From: Allobosea sp.
GTDB lineage: Bacteria > Pseudomonadota > Alphaproteobacteria > Rhizobiales > Beijerinckiaceae
Assembly: GCA_024231975.1 (NCBI GenBank)
Contig: JAAEQB010000058.1
Location: forward strand, 186,001 to 250,000
Direction: 5' to 3'
Length of the DNA stretch: 64,000 bases
The translations under genes and the position numbers were made by a program. Shown piece by piece: positions 1 to 9,169 of this stretch. Position 1 is the first letter of the stretch. Each line of letters opens with the position of its first letter. The notes beneath the pieces were generated by a model. It was not told where the DNA came from. It did no database searches and saw only the letters and a list, made by a program, of their open reading frames with translations.

Positions 1-289
1 ACTATGTCGGAGCATATTCCCCCAAGGGAAGAGCGTCGCGTCGTCGCGAGCCGCGCCGATAAGGCGATCATGGCCGGTAAAGGTGCCGCGGTCCCTGCAG
101 TCGATCAATCAGGGCTGAAGATGCGCAGGAGCCCTCTCCCGGCACGGGGGAGGGCTAGGAGGAGGCAGCGCGACATTGACAGGAGGGCGCTGGCCCCCTC
201 TCCATCTCCCCCGTTCCGAGATAGAGGGCTCGTCGCGTTCCGAGCTCATCGTGACGCGATGTCCCGGCATAACGGCGAGGGTCCGAAAC
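1..289. other. Left-edge region without a confident gene
   Basis: I assign no gene here. A plus-strand reading frame from 4 runs through the inverted repeat at 131-231 and into the ferredoxin gene, so it is probably spurious. A minus-strand ATG at about 71 could begin a gene leaving the window, but there is no convincing ribosome site or family match. Confidence 0.4.
131..231. repeat. Intergenic inverted repeat with CCCTCTCC-type arms (copy E)
   Basis: The left arm has GCCCTCTCCCGGCACGGGGG and the right arm contains the imperfect inverse with CTCTCCATCTCCCCCGTTCC. It resembles the longer G/C-arm repeats at 43633, 49869, 53689 and 59569. It lies beyond the 3' end of the ferredoxin gene and may act as a transcript-end or mRNA-stabilising hairpin (inference). 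Confidence 0.5.
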
Positions 290-610
290 TCAGCCCTGGC
301 GGGCCGGCGTACGCACCACGAGGCCGTCGAGATCGTCGCGGACCCTGATCTGGCAGGACAGGCGTGAATTCGGGCGGACGTCGAAGGCGAAATCGAGCAT
401 GTCCTCCTCCATCGGCTCGGCATGGCCGGTCTTTTCGGTCCAGGCGTCGTCGACATAGACATGACAGGTGGCGCAGGCGCAGGCGCCGCCGCATTCGGCC
501 TCGATGCCCGGCACGCCGTTGCGCACCGCGACCTCCATCACGGTCGAACCCGTCTCGCCCTCGACCGTGCGGCTGGTGCCCTGGGCGTCGATGTAAGTGA
601 TCTTCGGCAT
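290..610 (-). CDS. [2Fe-2S] ferredoxin, adrenodoxin/putidaredoxin type
   Basis: A soluble electron carrier of 106 residues. The cluster ligands are visible as C40-x5-C46-x2-C49 (within ECGGACACATC) and a distal C86 in RLSCQI, the pattern of adrenodoxin-type ferredoxins that serve Fe-S assembly or P450/oxygenase systems. I chose the ATG at 610, which begins MPKITYIDAQG as in the family. The frame stays open upstream to 739, but that extension is Ala/Pro/Arg-rich and looks non-coding. No reductase or P450 lies nearby, so the partner cannot be told from context. The fold and cluster type are secure; the physiological role is not. Confidence 0.9.
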   Translation of the reverse strand: MPKITYIDAQGTSRTVEGETGSTVMEVAVRNGVPGIEAECGGACACATCHVYVDDAWTEKTGHAEPMEEDMLDFAFDVRPNSRLSCQIRVRDDLDGLVVRTPARQG

Positions 611-811
611 CGTGAACTCCGGCCGCCTGGCGGCGGCTGCGCAGCTGGCGCAAGCGGGAGGAACCGGCCGGGCGTCCTGGCGGGCCACGGGCAGGTTCGC
701 GAGAGGGACATCGCCCGCGAACGGGAAGCCCGCGGACATCGCATCTCTAGAAGATTTCGAAAGCGGACGAAACGGCGATCTCCGCCGCGCCGCCCCGCCC
801 GCCCTGCGGCG

Positions 812-1147
812 TCAGGCCGCGCAGTCGAGCCGCGAGATAACGGCGCGCGCCTCGGCCGCGGCGAGCGTCAGCGCGTCCAGCGCATCCTCGCGCGGCGCGG
901 CTCCGGCCTGGGTGAGTTGCTGCTCGATCCGGTCGGCAGCCTCGGCCACCTGCCAGGCGCCGATGGCGCGTGCAGCTCCCTTCAAAGTGTGCGCGGCGTC
1001 GCGGCCGACGCTGGCGTCGCCGGCATGGATGGCGCGCAGTTGACGGGCGCATTGCTGGGCGAACAGCATCAGCAGCTCGCGCTCCAGCTCGGCATCGCCG
1101 CCGGTCTGGCGGGCGAGATGCACGAGGTCGATGGCAGTCTGGGACAT
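812..1147 (-). CDS. Stand-alone Hpt (histidine phosphotransfer) protein
   Basis: A 111-residue, mostly helical protein with the Hpt signature AAHTLKGAAR, placing the phospho-accepting histidine at H53. Hpt proteins relay phosphate between a hybrid histidine kinase and a response regulator. The whole protein is one Hpt domain, so it is an independent shuttle, not part of a kinase. I chose the ATG at 1147 (MSQTAIDL); an upstream extension to 1207 looks non-coding. It is transcribed divergently from the GPR-like gene with about 260 bp between the starts. The cognate kinase and regulator are not in the window. ChpT is a different, larger family. Confidence 0.85.
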   Translation of the reverse strand: MSQTAIDLVHLARQTGGDAELERELLMLFAQQCARQLRAIHAGDASVGRDAAHTLKGAARAIGAWQVAEAADRIEQQLTQAGAAPREDALDALTLAAAEARAVISRLDCAA

Positions 1148-1409
1148 GGGGGAACTCGGTTTTCTCTCGCGCTGCGGAACTCGCGCAGCCTTCTGACCCC
1201 TGATCAAGCGCCGTTATGGTGAATGAGGCGTTAACGACGTTTGTGAATCAGACGGTCAAACGGGTTTCAATCCCTGCTTGCCTCAACTACCCTTCGAGAC
1301 AGTAAACGATGGGCGTCGTGTCGCTTGTGGGATCCGGCTGGAGGCTGCCGGTTCCCGCTCTGCGGCGGACATCACCGCCCGTCGCAAGTAGCGTAGCGAG
1401 GCGGCATTC

Positions 1410-4400
1410 ATGACCCGGCAGAACAAGCTCCAGGATCCGACCGAAGCGGCAATGTCGGCGATCGAGGAGGCGCTGAGGCTCGATCCGTCGAAGACCGAGG
1501 GGCAGGCTTCCGCCGAACCGAGGCTGCCCTCGACGGGCGAGAACGAGCTCAAGATCGAGCTGCCGCGCGTCGAAAGCGCGCCGGCCAGTGCCGAGCCCGC
1601 ATCCGAACCGCTTCCCGCGCCCGCCCGCCCCGCCCTCGCGCCGGACACCAGCCGCGTCGCCAATGACGACCGCCGGGATTCTTCCTCGCTCGTCCAGGCC
1701 TTCGCCGCCCGGCCCTCCGGCCGGCCCTATTGGCTCGCCGCTCTCGCCTCCCTCGCCTGGGCCGGCGGAGTCGGCTTCACCCTCGTGAGCCGCTACGGTA
1801 CCTTCACCGAAGGCCTGCCGGCCGGCATGGCCGCCTGGGGTCCGGGCCAATGGGCGCTGCTGGCGCTCGGCGCCGGTACGCCGGTGGTGTTCTTCTTTGT
1901 GCTGGCGGCGCTCTATCGCCGGACGCAGGAGATGCGGCTGGTCTCGCGCGCCATGACGGAGGTCGCGCTGCGCCTGGCCGAGCCGGAAGTCGTCGCGACG
2001 GATTCCGTCCTGTCGCTGAGCCAGACCATCCGCCGCGAGGTCGCCGCCATGGGCGACGGCATCGAGCGCGCCGTGGCGCGCGCCGGCGAGCTCGAGACCA
2101 TCGTACGCGGCGAGATCGCCACTCTCGAGCGTGCCTATGCCGACAACGAGATCCGTCTGCGCTCCCTGATCGACGAGCTGGTGACCCAGCGCGAATCCGT
2201 GGTCGGCAATGCCGAGCGGGTGAAGTTCGCGATCTCAGGCGCGCATGAGAGCATCACCAAGGACCTGGAAACCGCCAGCCGCTCGATCTCCGAGGCCGTT
2301 GCCGAGGCCGGCGAGCGCGTCACCTCGCGCCTGACCGACAAGGGCGACCAGATCACGCTGGCGCTCGGCCATGCCGGCGAGCGCATGGTCGACGAGATCA
2401 GCGGCCGCGGCAACGACCTCGTCGAGCGCCTGCAGTCGACCTCGCACGATGTCAGCGAGCGCATGACCAGCGCCAGCCAGTCGGTCACCGCCGTGCTCGA
2501 CAATCGGGCCCAGGAGATCGCCGGCTCGCTGGAGCGCACCGGCGCCGTGCTCACCGAGGGGCTGACCGCCGGCGCCCGCGACGTCACCCGCGCCATCAGC
2601 GAGACCGGCGCGCAGGTCGTCGAGTCGCTGGCGAGCCGCGCCGAGACCGTCAACGAGACGCTGCGCACCACGGGCGACACCCTCGCCCAGGAGATCACCC
2701 AGCGCGGCGCTACCGTGGCCGAGCGCTTCGAGCAGAGCGGGCGCACCCTGGTCGACCTGTTCGACACGCAGAGCAGCAGCCTGACCCAGCGCCTGACCGA
2801 GACCGGCGAGAACCTGCGCACCTCGATCAGCAGCGAGGGCGAGAGCGTCACCACCCGCCTCGCCGAGGTCGGCCGCGGCGTGCACATGCTGCTCGGCAAG
2901 CAGAACGAGCTCGTCGTCAGCCGCATCCAGGAAGCCGGCAATACCGTTCACGGCCTGATCGCCAGCCAGGGCGAGACGCTGGTCGAGAAGCTCGAAGGCA
3001 CGGTCAAGACTGTCGACGAGGTGCTGCGCGAGAAGACAGATTCGATCACCCTGCGCTTCGACGAAGCCGGCAAGGGCCTGCACACGCTGATCGGCGAGCG
3101 CGGCGAGGAGCTGACCGCGCGCATCTCCGCCGTCGGCGCGACCGTGCACAGCCTGTTCTCGGAAGAGGCCAGCAGCCTCGTCACCCGCCTCTCCGACCTC
3201 GGCCACGAGGTCCGCAGCACGATCGGCGAGCAGGGCGACCATCTGGTCGGCCGCCTGTCCGAGACCGGCCAGCGCCTGCAGGAGGCGATCAGCGAGCGCG
3301 GCGACGGGCTGGTGCTGCGCATGGCCGAGATCGGCCAGGGCGTCGAGCATGCGATCGGCGAGCGCGCCGACAGCATCGTCAACCGCGTCGCCGATGCCGG
3401 CCGCAGCGTCGAAGCCATCATCGGCGAGCGCGGCGATGGCCTGGTCTCCCGCCTGTCAGAGACCACCTATGAGATCGAGCAGACGCTGGGCGGCCGCGCC
3501 GACGGCATCGTCGCCCGCATCGCCGACGCCAGCCGCGGCATCGAGAGCGTGATCGGCGAGCGCGGCGACGGCCTCGTCGCCAAGCTGTCCGAGACCACCG
3601 AGGAGATTCACCGGACGCTCGGCGACCGCGCCGAGGGCATCGTCTCGCGCGTGGCCCATGCCGGCCGCGACGTCGAATCGGCGATCGGCGAGCGCGGCGA
3701 CGGGCTGATCGCCCGCCTCTCCGAGGTCGCCCGCGAGGTCCACGCCACCATCGGCGAGCGCGGCGACAGCCTCGTCACCCGCCTGTCGGATGTCGGCACC
3801 GAGGTCCACACCGCAATCGGCAACCAGCGCGAGACGCTGGTGTCGCAGCTCACCGACGCCGGCGCCAGCGTGCGCAACATTCTCGTCGCCGAGGGCGATG
3901 CGCTCAGCGGCCGCGTCATCGCGACCGGCCAGGACATGCAAGAACTGCTCTCCGGCCAGAGCCAGGCGCTCGTCACCCGTGTTGCCGATGTCGGTCGCTC
4001 GGTGCATGGCCTGCTGGCCGAGCGCGGTAACGCGCTGATCGACCGGCTGGCTGAGGCCAGCGGCACAGCGCATCAGCGCCTCGACGAGACCGGCGAAGCG
4101 CTCGCCGCCAAGATCCTGGCCGCCAGCGAGACGGCCAAGTCCGTCATCGACGACCAGCACAGCGGCTTCATCGCCCGCCTCGGCCAGGCCGGGGACGAGG
4201 TCGGCGCCCTGCTCGGTACGCAGCGCGACGCGATCATCGCCGGCCTCACCGCCACCGGTCGCGAGGTCCACGGCCTGATCGGCGAGCAGAGCCAGACGCT
4301 GGCCAACCGCCTCGGCGAGGCGACCAAGGCCCTCGCCGACGCGATCAATGTCGACGGGCGCGAGATCGCCGACCGCGTCAGCGACGCGGCGACTGCCCTG

Positions 4401-7400
4401 CGCGGCACCTTCACCACCGAGGCCGAGCGCGCCAGCAGCCTGCTCGCCGCAACCGGCAAGGACGTGGTCGTCGCGCTCACCCAGCAGGGCGGGCGCGTCA
4501 ACCAGGCGCTCGCCGCCAACGCCGAATCGCTGCTGCGCTCGGTCGATGCCCGCTCGCAGGCGCTCAACGAGTCGCTCGCCAGCAAGCATGACTCGCTGAA
4601 CCGCCTCTTCGACGTCCAGGGCCGCGAGATCGAGGCCACGATCGGCGCCCGCCTCGGCGCCTTCGAAGAGATCATCGTCACCCGCGGCGGTACGCTGGCC
4701 GCCAAGCTCGGCAACGACGCCCGTTCCTTCACCGACCAGGTGACGCTGCGCCTCGGCCAGGTCGAGAAGCTGCTCGGCGAGGAAGGCCAGGCGCTGGCCG
4801 AGCGGATCGGCGAGCGCTCGCAGCATGCCGCCGAGACCATGATGGCGCGCACGCAGGAAGCTGCGGCCGCCATGGAGACGCAGATCAAGACTTTCGAAGA
4901 GCGCTCCAGCGCCAAGAGCGCCGAGATCGCGACCTCGCTCGACGGACTCATCGCCCGCATCGACGGTAATCTCGGTTCGCGCGCCAGTGCCCTCAACGAG
5001 GCGCTGGTCGAGCGCACGGTCGACATCGCCCGGGTCATGGCCGAGGGCGGGCGCGAGGTCACCCGCGCCCTCACCGCCAAGGCCGACGAGATCGGCGAGA
5101 TCGTCACCAGCAAGAGCGAGGCGCTGACGCAGACGCTCGCCGAGAAGGCCGACAGCATCAATGCGACGCTCGGCGGACGCGCCCTCCAGATCGCCGATAC
5201 GCTCGACCAGAGCGTGGCGCGCTTCGAGGAACGCGTCGTCAACCGGCTCGACACCGTCTCCGGCACGCTCGACGCGCGCGGCAGCCAGATCGCGCAGACC
5301 CTCCAGGGCACGGCGGATTCGGTCGCTGGAGCGCTCGACAGCCGCACCGAGGAACTGCGCGCGCTGTTCGACGGCAAGGGCGCCGGCCTGATCACCCTGC
5401 TCGACGAGCGCGGTAACCAGATCGCCCAGACCCTGCAAGGCACCGCCGATTCGGTCGCCGGCTCGCTCAGCGCCCGCACCGACGAGTTGCGCGCTCTGTT
5501 CGAGGGCAAGGGCACCGGGCTGATCACCCTGCTCGACCAGCAAGGCAATCAGATCGTGCAGACCCTGCAGGGCGCCGCGGCCTCGGTCGCCGGCTCGCTC
5601 AGCGCCCGCACCGACGAGTTGCGGGCCCTGTTCGACGACAAGGGCACCGGCCTCGTCACCCTGCTCGACCAGCACGGCAACCAGATCGCGCAGACGCTGC
5701 AGGAGAAGTCCGACGGTATCGCCGCGGCATTGTCCGATCGCTCGAGCGAGCTGCGCGCCGTGTTTGACGAGCGCGGCGGCGGCATCCTCAACGCGCTCGG
5801 CCAGCGCGGCAGCCAGATCGCCCAGATCCTGCAGGAGCGCTCCGAGGGCATCGCTACCGCCCTCTCCGGCCGCACCGAAGAATTGCGCGCTTTGTTCGAC
5901 GAGCGTGGCGGCGACATGCTGAACACGCTCGACCAGCACAGCCGCAACCTCTCTCGGACCCTGTCGGAACAGTCGGACGGGATGAGCTCGGCGCTGAGCA
6001 CGCGCACCGAGGAGTTGCGCGCTCTGTTCGACGAGCGCGGCAACGGCGTGGTCGAGGCGATCGGCCGCAAGGGCGTGACCCTCGCCAACCAGTTCGCCAG
6101 CCTCGGCGAAGCCCTGGTCGCCAATATCGAGAACCGCGGCAACAGCATGGTCGCCGGCCTGCATGAGCGCAGCACCGAGATCAGCCAGGCGCTCGAGCTG
6201 GCTTCCGGCGCGCTGCGTGAGACGATCGAGAGCGGCACGAACCACTCGGTCGAGGCGCTGCTCAAGACCAACGAGCAGCTGCGCAGCGAGCTCGGCAGCA
6301 TGCTCGGCCGCCTCGGCGAGGCCAACAAGCTGATGCAGCAGATCGTCACCGGCGCGAACAAGAACCTCGCGGCGGTCGAAGGCAGCCTGTCGGGCCGCGT
6401 CGAGGAGTTGCAGACCGTGCTCTCGACGGTGGTGCAGGAAACCAACCGCACCTCCGAGCAGGTCGCGAACCAGATCGCGACGCTGAAGGGCTATTCGGAA
6501 GGCACGCTGCGCGACACCGCGTCGCTGATCTCGCGGATCGACGCGCAGGGCTCGTCGATGACGGAGACCTCACAAGCCAATGCCGCGGCGCTCAACGCCG
6601 TGGCGCAGCGGCTGGAGCAGGTCGAGGCCCGTGTCGGCAACGTGTTGGCCGATCGCAAGGAGTCGCTGGAGCACCTGCACGGGCTGATCGCCACGCGAAC
6701 CGACGATATCGAGCAGATCACCCGCTCCTTCTCGTCGCTGCTCGACGAATCGCTCAGCAACGCCGAGACGCGCACCCGCCAGCTCAGCACCGTGCTCAGC
6801 GACGCCGCCGAATCGACCAGCAGCGCCATTGCACAGCAGTTCGACTCGATCCGTGCCGCCAGCGGCCGCGAGCGCGAGGCGACCGCGCAGGCCCTGCGCG
6901 CGGCCTATGAGGAGGTGGTGAACGAGGTCTCGGGCGAGCTCGGCAAGGTCACGGAGCGCTTCCAGAGCGCCGCCGAGGACATGCGCTCGATGTCGGCCGA
7001 GATCCATCGCGAGCTCGAGACGACCCGGACCGAACTCAAGAAGGGCGTGCTCGACCTGCCGCGCGAGACGCAGGAATCGACCGCCGCCATGCGCCGCGTC
7101 GTCGCCGACCAGATCAAGGCGCTCAACGAGCTGACCGAGATCGTCTCACGCTCGGGCCGCAGCAGCGACGTCGCGCGCCCGCAGGGCGAACGGCGGACGA
7201 CGACGAGCTATCAGCAACCGACCCCGGTCGTCAGCGCCTCCTCCTCGGTGGCGGTGCAGAGTGCGCCGGTGCTGACCGAGCCGCTGCGAGCCTCGATCGA
7301 CCCGACGCCGGAACCGGCCCGGGCCGAGGTGCAGGCGGCGCCGGTGCGCCCCGCCCCTGCCCCCGAGCCGGCGCGCCGGCCCGCCGCCGAGCAACCCGCC

Positions 7401-7829
7401 CCGGCGAAGTCGGGCTGGCTTTCCGACCTGCTCAGCCGCGCCTCGCGCGATGACCGGGCACCGGAAGCCGCCAAGCCGACGGCGCACAGCATCGAGAAGC
7501 TCGATTCACTCTCGGTCGACATCGCCCGGATGATCGACCACGACGCGGCCGTCGAGCTCTGGGAGCGCTACAAGCGCGGCGAGCGCAACGTCTTCACCCG
7601 CCGGCTCTACACGCTGCAGGGCCAGCAGACCTTCGACGAGATCCGGCGCAAGTACCGCCGCGACACCGAGTTCAAGGAGACGGTCGACCGCTATATCGAG
7701 GAGTTCGAGCGCCTGCTCGGCGAAGCCGCCAAGGACGACCGCGACTCGATGGTGGCGAAGACCTACCTGACCTCGGAGACCGGCAAGGTCTACACCATGC
7801 TGGCCCATGCCAGCGGGCGGTTCGAGTAG
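1410..7829 (+). CDS. gpr: GROWTH POLE RING (GPR)-like giant coiled-coil membrane protein
   Basis: This 2139-residue protein has an acidic N-terminus, two membrane helices (about residues 105-125 and 145-170), then some 1700 residues of nearly uninterrupted helical repeat, a Pro/Ala-rich linker (about 1930-1995) and a compact conserved-looking C-terminal domain (about 2000-2139, with WERYKRGERNVFTRRLYTL). The repeat period is 22 residues, as in apolipoprotein A1/A4/E domains; successive units at residues 672, 694, 716, 738 and 760 begin GERGDG or a close variant. A second block from residue 1291 repeats every 44 residues. Size, two N-terminal helices and apolipoprotein-like repeats match Agrobacterium GPR (about 2100 residues), which forms a ring at the growing pole and is needed for polar growth. 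Orthology is inferred from architecture. A strong terminator follows the stop. Confidence 0.8.
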   Translation: MTRQNKLQDPTEAAMSAIEEALRLDPSKTEGQASAEPRLPSTGENELKIELPRVESAPASAEPASEPLPAPARPALAPDTSRVANDDRRDSSSLVQAFAARPSGRPYWLAALASLAWAGGVGFTLVSRYGTFTEGLPAGMAAWGPGQWALLALGAGTPVVFFFVLAALYRRTQEMRLVSRAMTEVALRLAEPEVVATDSVLSLSQTIRREVAAMGDGIERAVARAGELETIVRGEIATLERAYADNEIRLRSLIDELVTQRESVVGNAERVKFAISGAHESITKDLETASRSISEAVAEAGERVTSRLTDKGDQITLALGHAGERMVDEISGRGNDLVERLQSTSHDVSERMTSASQSVTAVLDNRAQEIAGSLERTGAVLTEGLTAGARDVTRAISETGAQVVESLASRAETVNETLRTTGDTLAQEITQRGATVAERFEQSGRTLVDLFDTQSSSLTQRLTETGENLRTSISSEGESVTTRLAEVGRGVHMLLGKQNELVVSRIQEAGNTVHGLIASQGETLVEKLEGTVKTVDEVLREKTDSITLRFDEAGKGLHTLIGERGEELTARISAVGATVHSLFSEEASSLVTRLSDLGHEVRSTIGEQGDHLVGRLSETGQRLQEAISERGDGLVLRMAEIGQGVEHAIGERADSIVNRVADAGRSVEAIIGERGDGLVSRLSETTYEIEQTLGGRADGIVARIADASRGIESVIGERGDGLVAKLSETTEEIHRTLGDRAEGIVSRVAHAGRDVESAIGERGDGLIARLSEVAREVHATIGERGDSLVTRLSDVGTEVHTAIGNQRETLVSQLTDAGASVRNILVAEGDALSGRVIATGQDMQELLSGQSQALVTRVADVGRSVHGLLAERGNALIDRLAEASGTAHQRLDETGEALAAKILAASETAKSVIDDQHSGFIARLGQAGDEVGALLGTQRDAIIAGLTATGREVHGLIGEQSQTLANRLGEATKALADAINVDGREIADRVSDAATALRGTFTTEAERASSLLAATGKDVVVALTQQGGRVNQALAANAESLLRSVDARSQALNESLASKHDSLNRLFDVQGREIEATIGARLGAFEEIIVTRGGTLAAKLGNDARSFTDQVTLRLGQVEKLLGEEGQALAERIGERSQHAAETMMARTQEAAAAMETQIKTFEERSSAKSAEIATSLDGLIARIDGNLGSRASALNEALVERTVDIARVMAEGGREVTRALTAKADEIGEIVTSKSEALTQTLAEKADSINATLGGRALQIADTLDQSVARFEERVVNRLDTVSGTLDARGSQIAQTLQGTADSVAGALDSRTEELRALFDGKGAGLITLLDERGNQIAQTLQGTADSVAGSLSARTDELRALFEGKGTGLITLLDQQGNQIVQTLQGAAASVAGSLSARTDELRALFDDKGTGLVTLLDQHGNQIAQTLQEKSDGIAAALSDRSSELRAVFDERGGGILNALGQRGSQIAQILQERSEGIATALSGRTEELRALFDERGGDMLNTLDQHSRNLSRTLSEQSDGMSSALSTRTEELRALFDERGNGVVEAIGRKGVTLANQFASLGEALVANIENRGNSMVAGLHERSTEISQALELASGALRETIESGTNHSVEALLKTNEQLRSELGSMLGRLGEANKLMQQIVTGANKNLAAVEGSLSGRVEELQTVLSTVVQETNRTSEQVANQIATLKGYSEGTLRDTASLISRIDAQGSSMTETSQANAAALNAVAQRLEQVEARVGNVLADRKESLEHLHGLIATRTDDIEQITRSFSSLLDESLSNAETRTRQLSTVLSDAAESTSSAIAQQFDSIRAASGREREATAQALRAAYEEVVNEVSGELGKVTERFQSAAEDMRSMSAEIHRELETTRTELKKGVLDLPRETQESTAAMRRVVADQIKALNELTEIVSRSGRSSDVARPQGERRTTTSYQQPTPVVSASSSVAVQSAPVLTEPLRASIDPTPEPARAEVQAAPVRPAPAPEPARRPAAEQPAPAKSGWLSDLLSRASRDDRAPEAAKPTAHSIEKLDSLSVDIARMIDHDAAVELWERYKRGERNVFTRRLYTLQGQQTFDEIRRKYRRDTEFKETVDRYIEEFERLLGEAAKDDRDSMVAKTYLTSETGKVYTMLAHASGRFE
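3225..3819 (+). repeat. 66-nt tandem repeats encoding 22-residue units
   Basis: Within the GPR-like gene, units spaced exactly 66 nt apart start with GGCGAGCGC or a close variant at 3423, 3489, 3555, 3621, 3687 and 3753. Similar units continue on both sides. Each encodes a G-x-R-x-[DE]-[GS] turn followed by an amphipathic helix. Confidence 0.85.
5280..6072 (+). repeat. 132-nt tandem repeats encoding 44-residue units
   Basis: Six units begin at 5280, 5412, 5544, 5676, 5808 and 5940, each starting near GxQIxQTLQ and containing RTxELRALFD. The first four are very similar at DNA level, suggesting recent duplication or gene conversion inside the coding region. Confidence 0.85.
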
Positions 7830-7853
7830 GAGCCCTCCTTACACTCAAATCAG

Positions 7854-7883
7854 AAAAGGCCGCCCGAACGGGCGGCCTTTTTT
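7854..7883 (+). terminator. Strong intrinsic terminator, probably bidirectional
   Basis: A perfect stem, GGCCGCCC (7858-7865) with GGGCGGCC (7870-7877) around a GAAC loop, is extended by A4/T4 pairing and followed by a T-run (7878-7883). It sits 25 bp after the GPR-like stop and just before the convergent gene ending at 7896. The A-run on the other side would also give a short U-run on the minus strand. Confidence 0.93.
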
Positions 7884-7895
7884 GTGTTCATTCAC

Positions 7896-8531
7896 TCAAG
7901 TTCGGGAAGCTAGCCAGCTCTCCGCTGCGCCGAGCATGTTCCGAAGCTCGTCCTCGATCTCCGTGCGTTGTGGTGTTTTGTCGAGACCTCGCAGAACGAA
8001 CAGAGCCTCCTGCAGAGCCATCACATCCTCTTGGGCCGGGCCGATGTAAGCGAAAGGCAGCTCGTGTTGGGCGTAGCGGACCCAATTTGACACGAGACTG
8101 ACGAAAGCAGTGCGCGCGCCCTGATGCTTCGGATCGAGCGCGATAGCCTTTCGGAAGCACTCACTCGGTGTCTCTCGAATGGCGGCAGGTGAACCTAAAC
8201 TGTAGGTACCGAGCAAGAAGTAAGCGGTCGCCGAATTCGGATCGCCTTCAATCCACTCTTTGAGAGTTGGCAGAACCAGCCGCGTCACAAGCGGCTCCGG
8301 ACAGAGCAGGCGCGTTTCCGAGAACGCCTTGCGCTGCTCCGTCAAAGCCAGAACGAAAGCCCGCCTATCGACGAGCGGCAACTCCGTCGCGCCATCCAGA
8401 AAATAGGAAAGGGAGCGCAGTGCCTCGCTTCGGAGGCCCTTCGCTCGGAGACGACAGTACCTCGACAAGCCAGCGATCCCGGCCGCGTCGGCTACTTCGG
8501 CAAGGACATCCAAATCATGATTTGAGGGCAT
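7896..8531 (-). CDS. Conserved hypothetical protein with TPR-like helices
   Basis: I do not recognise a specific family. The 211-residue product is helical and contains one tetratricopeptide-like segment (about residues 100-140, with SATAYFLLGTYSLG and ECFRKAIALDPKHQGAR), typical of protein-interaction scaffolds. It has no signal peptide or membrane helix. It converges on the GPR-like gene and shares the terminator region. Its codon use is somewhat less GC-biased than its neighbours', so it may be an accessory gene. Function is unknown; alternatives are a Sel1/TPR immunity-like or regulatory protein, which I cannot separate. Confidence 0.65.
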   Translation of the reverse strand: MPSNHDLDVLAEVADAAGIAGLSRYCRLRAKGLRSEALRSLSYFLDGATELPLVDRRAFVLALTEQRKAFSETRLLCPEPLVTRLVLPTLKEWIEGDPNSATAYFLLGTYSLGSPAAIRETPSECFRKAIALDPKHQGARTAFVSLVSNWVRYAQHELPFAYIGPAQEDVMALQEALFVLRGLDKTPQRTEIEDELRNMLGAAESWLASRT

Positions 8532-8566
8532 TTCCTTCGCCCATCAGCGGGCCAATCCCGCCTTCC

Positions 8567-9163
8567 TCAGCGCGCCCAGCGGGCGATCTGGATCAGCACC
8601 TGCGACAGAGCCTGGTCGAGCGCCTGCGCCGCCCCTGCCCCCTCGGCGCCAGCCGGCACGCGCGCCGAGAACAGCTTGGCGCGCTGGACCTTGCCGGTAC
8701 GGTCGCCGATCAACTTGGCGGTGATCTCGACCACGGCCTGGCCGCTGGCGGCGTCGATATTGAAGGCGCGGATATCGGTATTGAGCTGGAAATCGGGCAC
8801 GATGCGTTCGCCCGGCCGACCGACGGCAGCGATGCGGCTGCCGTTCTCGAAGGTCTGGATCAGGCGGGTCTGGACCAGATTGGGCACCCGGTCGGCCCAT
8901 TGCGCCCCGCCGAGAAATGAGAGCGCGCCGCTCGAATCCTTGACGATCAGCCGGTCGGAATCGAGCGCCTGCACCGCCGTCGGCTGCGCCACGATCAGCA
9001 CGCCGCCACCGCCGCCGATGCGGCCGAAATCGCGCGGCGCGGAAAGATCATAGGTGGTCGGCGCCGATCCGCCGCCGCAGCCGGCCAGCAGCAATGAGCC
9101 TGCCGCCGCCAGGGACAGGGCGCGCAGACGACCACGAAGCAAGGGCAGAATCGGCATGATCAT
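8567..9163 (-). CDS. ABC-type transport auxiliary lipoprotein of an Mla/MCE system
   Basis: A 198-residue lipoprotein with an N-terminal signal and the lipobox LLLAGC, lipidated cysteine at C29. The rest resembles the PqiC/ABC-transport-auxiliary family that accompanies MCE transporters at the outer membrane. It is the last gene of the permease-ATPase-MCE-lipoprotein operon and starts 6 bp after the MCE gene ends. It probably helps pass lipid between the inner-membrane complex and the outer membrane. The start could be M1 (9163) or M3 (9157). The family call rests on lipobox plus operon position, since the fold is poorly conserved in sequence. Confidence 0.82.
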   Translation of the reverse strand: MIMPILPLLRGRLRALSLAAAGSLLLAGCGGGSAPTTYDLSAPRDFGRIGGGGGVLIVAQPTAVQALDSDRLIVKDSSGALSFLGGAQWADRVPNLVQTRLIQTFENGSRIAAVGRPGERIVPDFQLNTDIRAFNIDAASGQAVVEITAKLIGDRTGKVQRAKLFSARVPAGAEGAGAAQALDQALSQVLIQIARWAR

Positions 9164-9169
9164 AAGGAG

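Noticed and set aside
4..348. Plus-strand open frame at the left edge
   Set aside because: It passes through the inverted repeat at 131-231 and the ferredoxin gene on the other strand; its composition after residue 40 is Arg/Pro-rich noise.
611..739. N-terminal extension of the ferredoxin
   Set aside because: Ala/Pro/Arg-rich, unlike the family, which starts at MPKITYID; the downstream ATG at 610 fits.
3456..6245. Very long minus-strand open frame (929 codons) inside the GPR-like gene
   Set aside because: It is the complement of a strongly repetitive, codon-biased coding strand; its translation is a low-complexity mirror of the repeats.
1410..7829. Reading the giant protein as a chemoreceptor or kinesin-like motor
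   Set aside because: There is no HAMP or MCP signalling hairpin, no nucleotide-binding loop, and the 22-residue phase fits apolipoprotein-like repeats instead.
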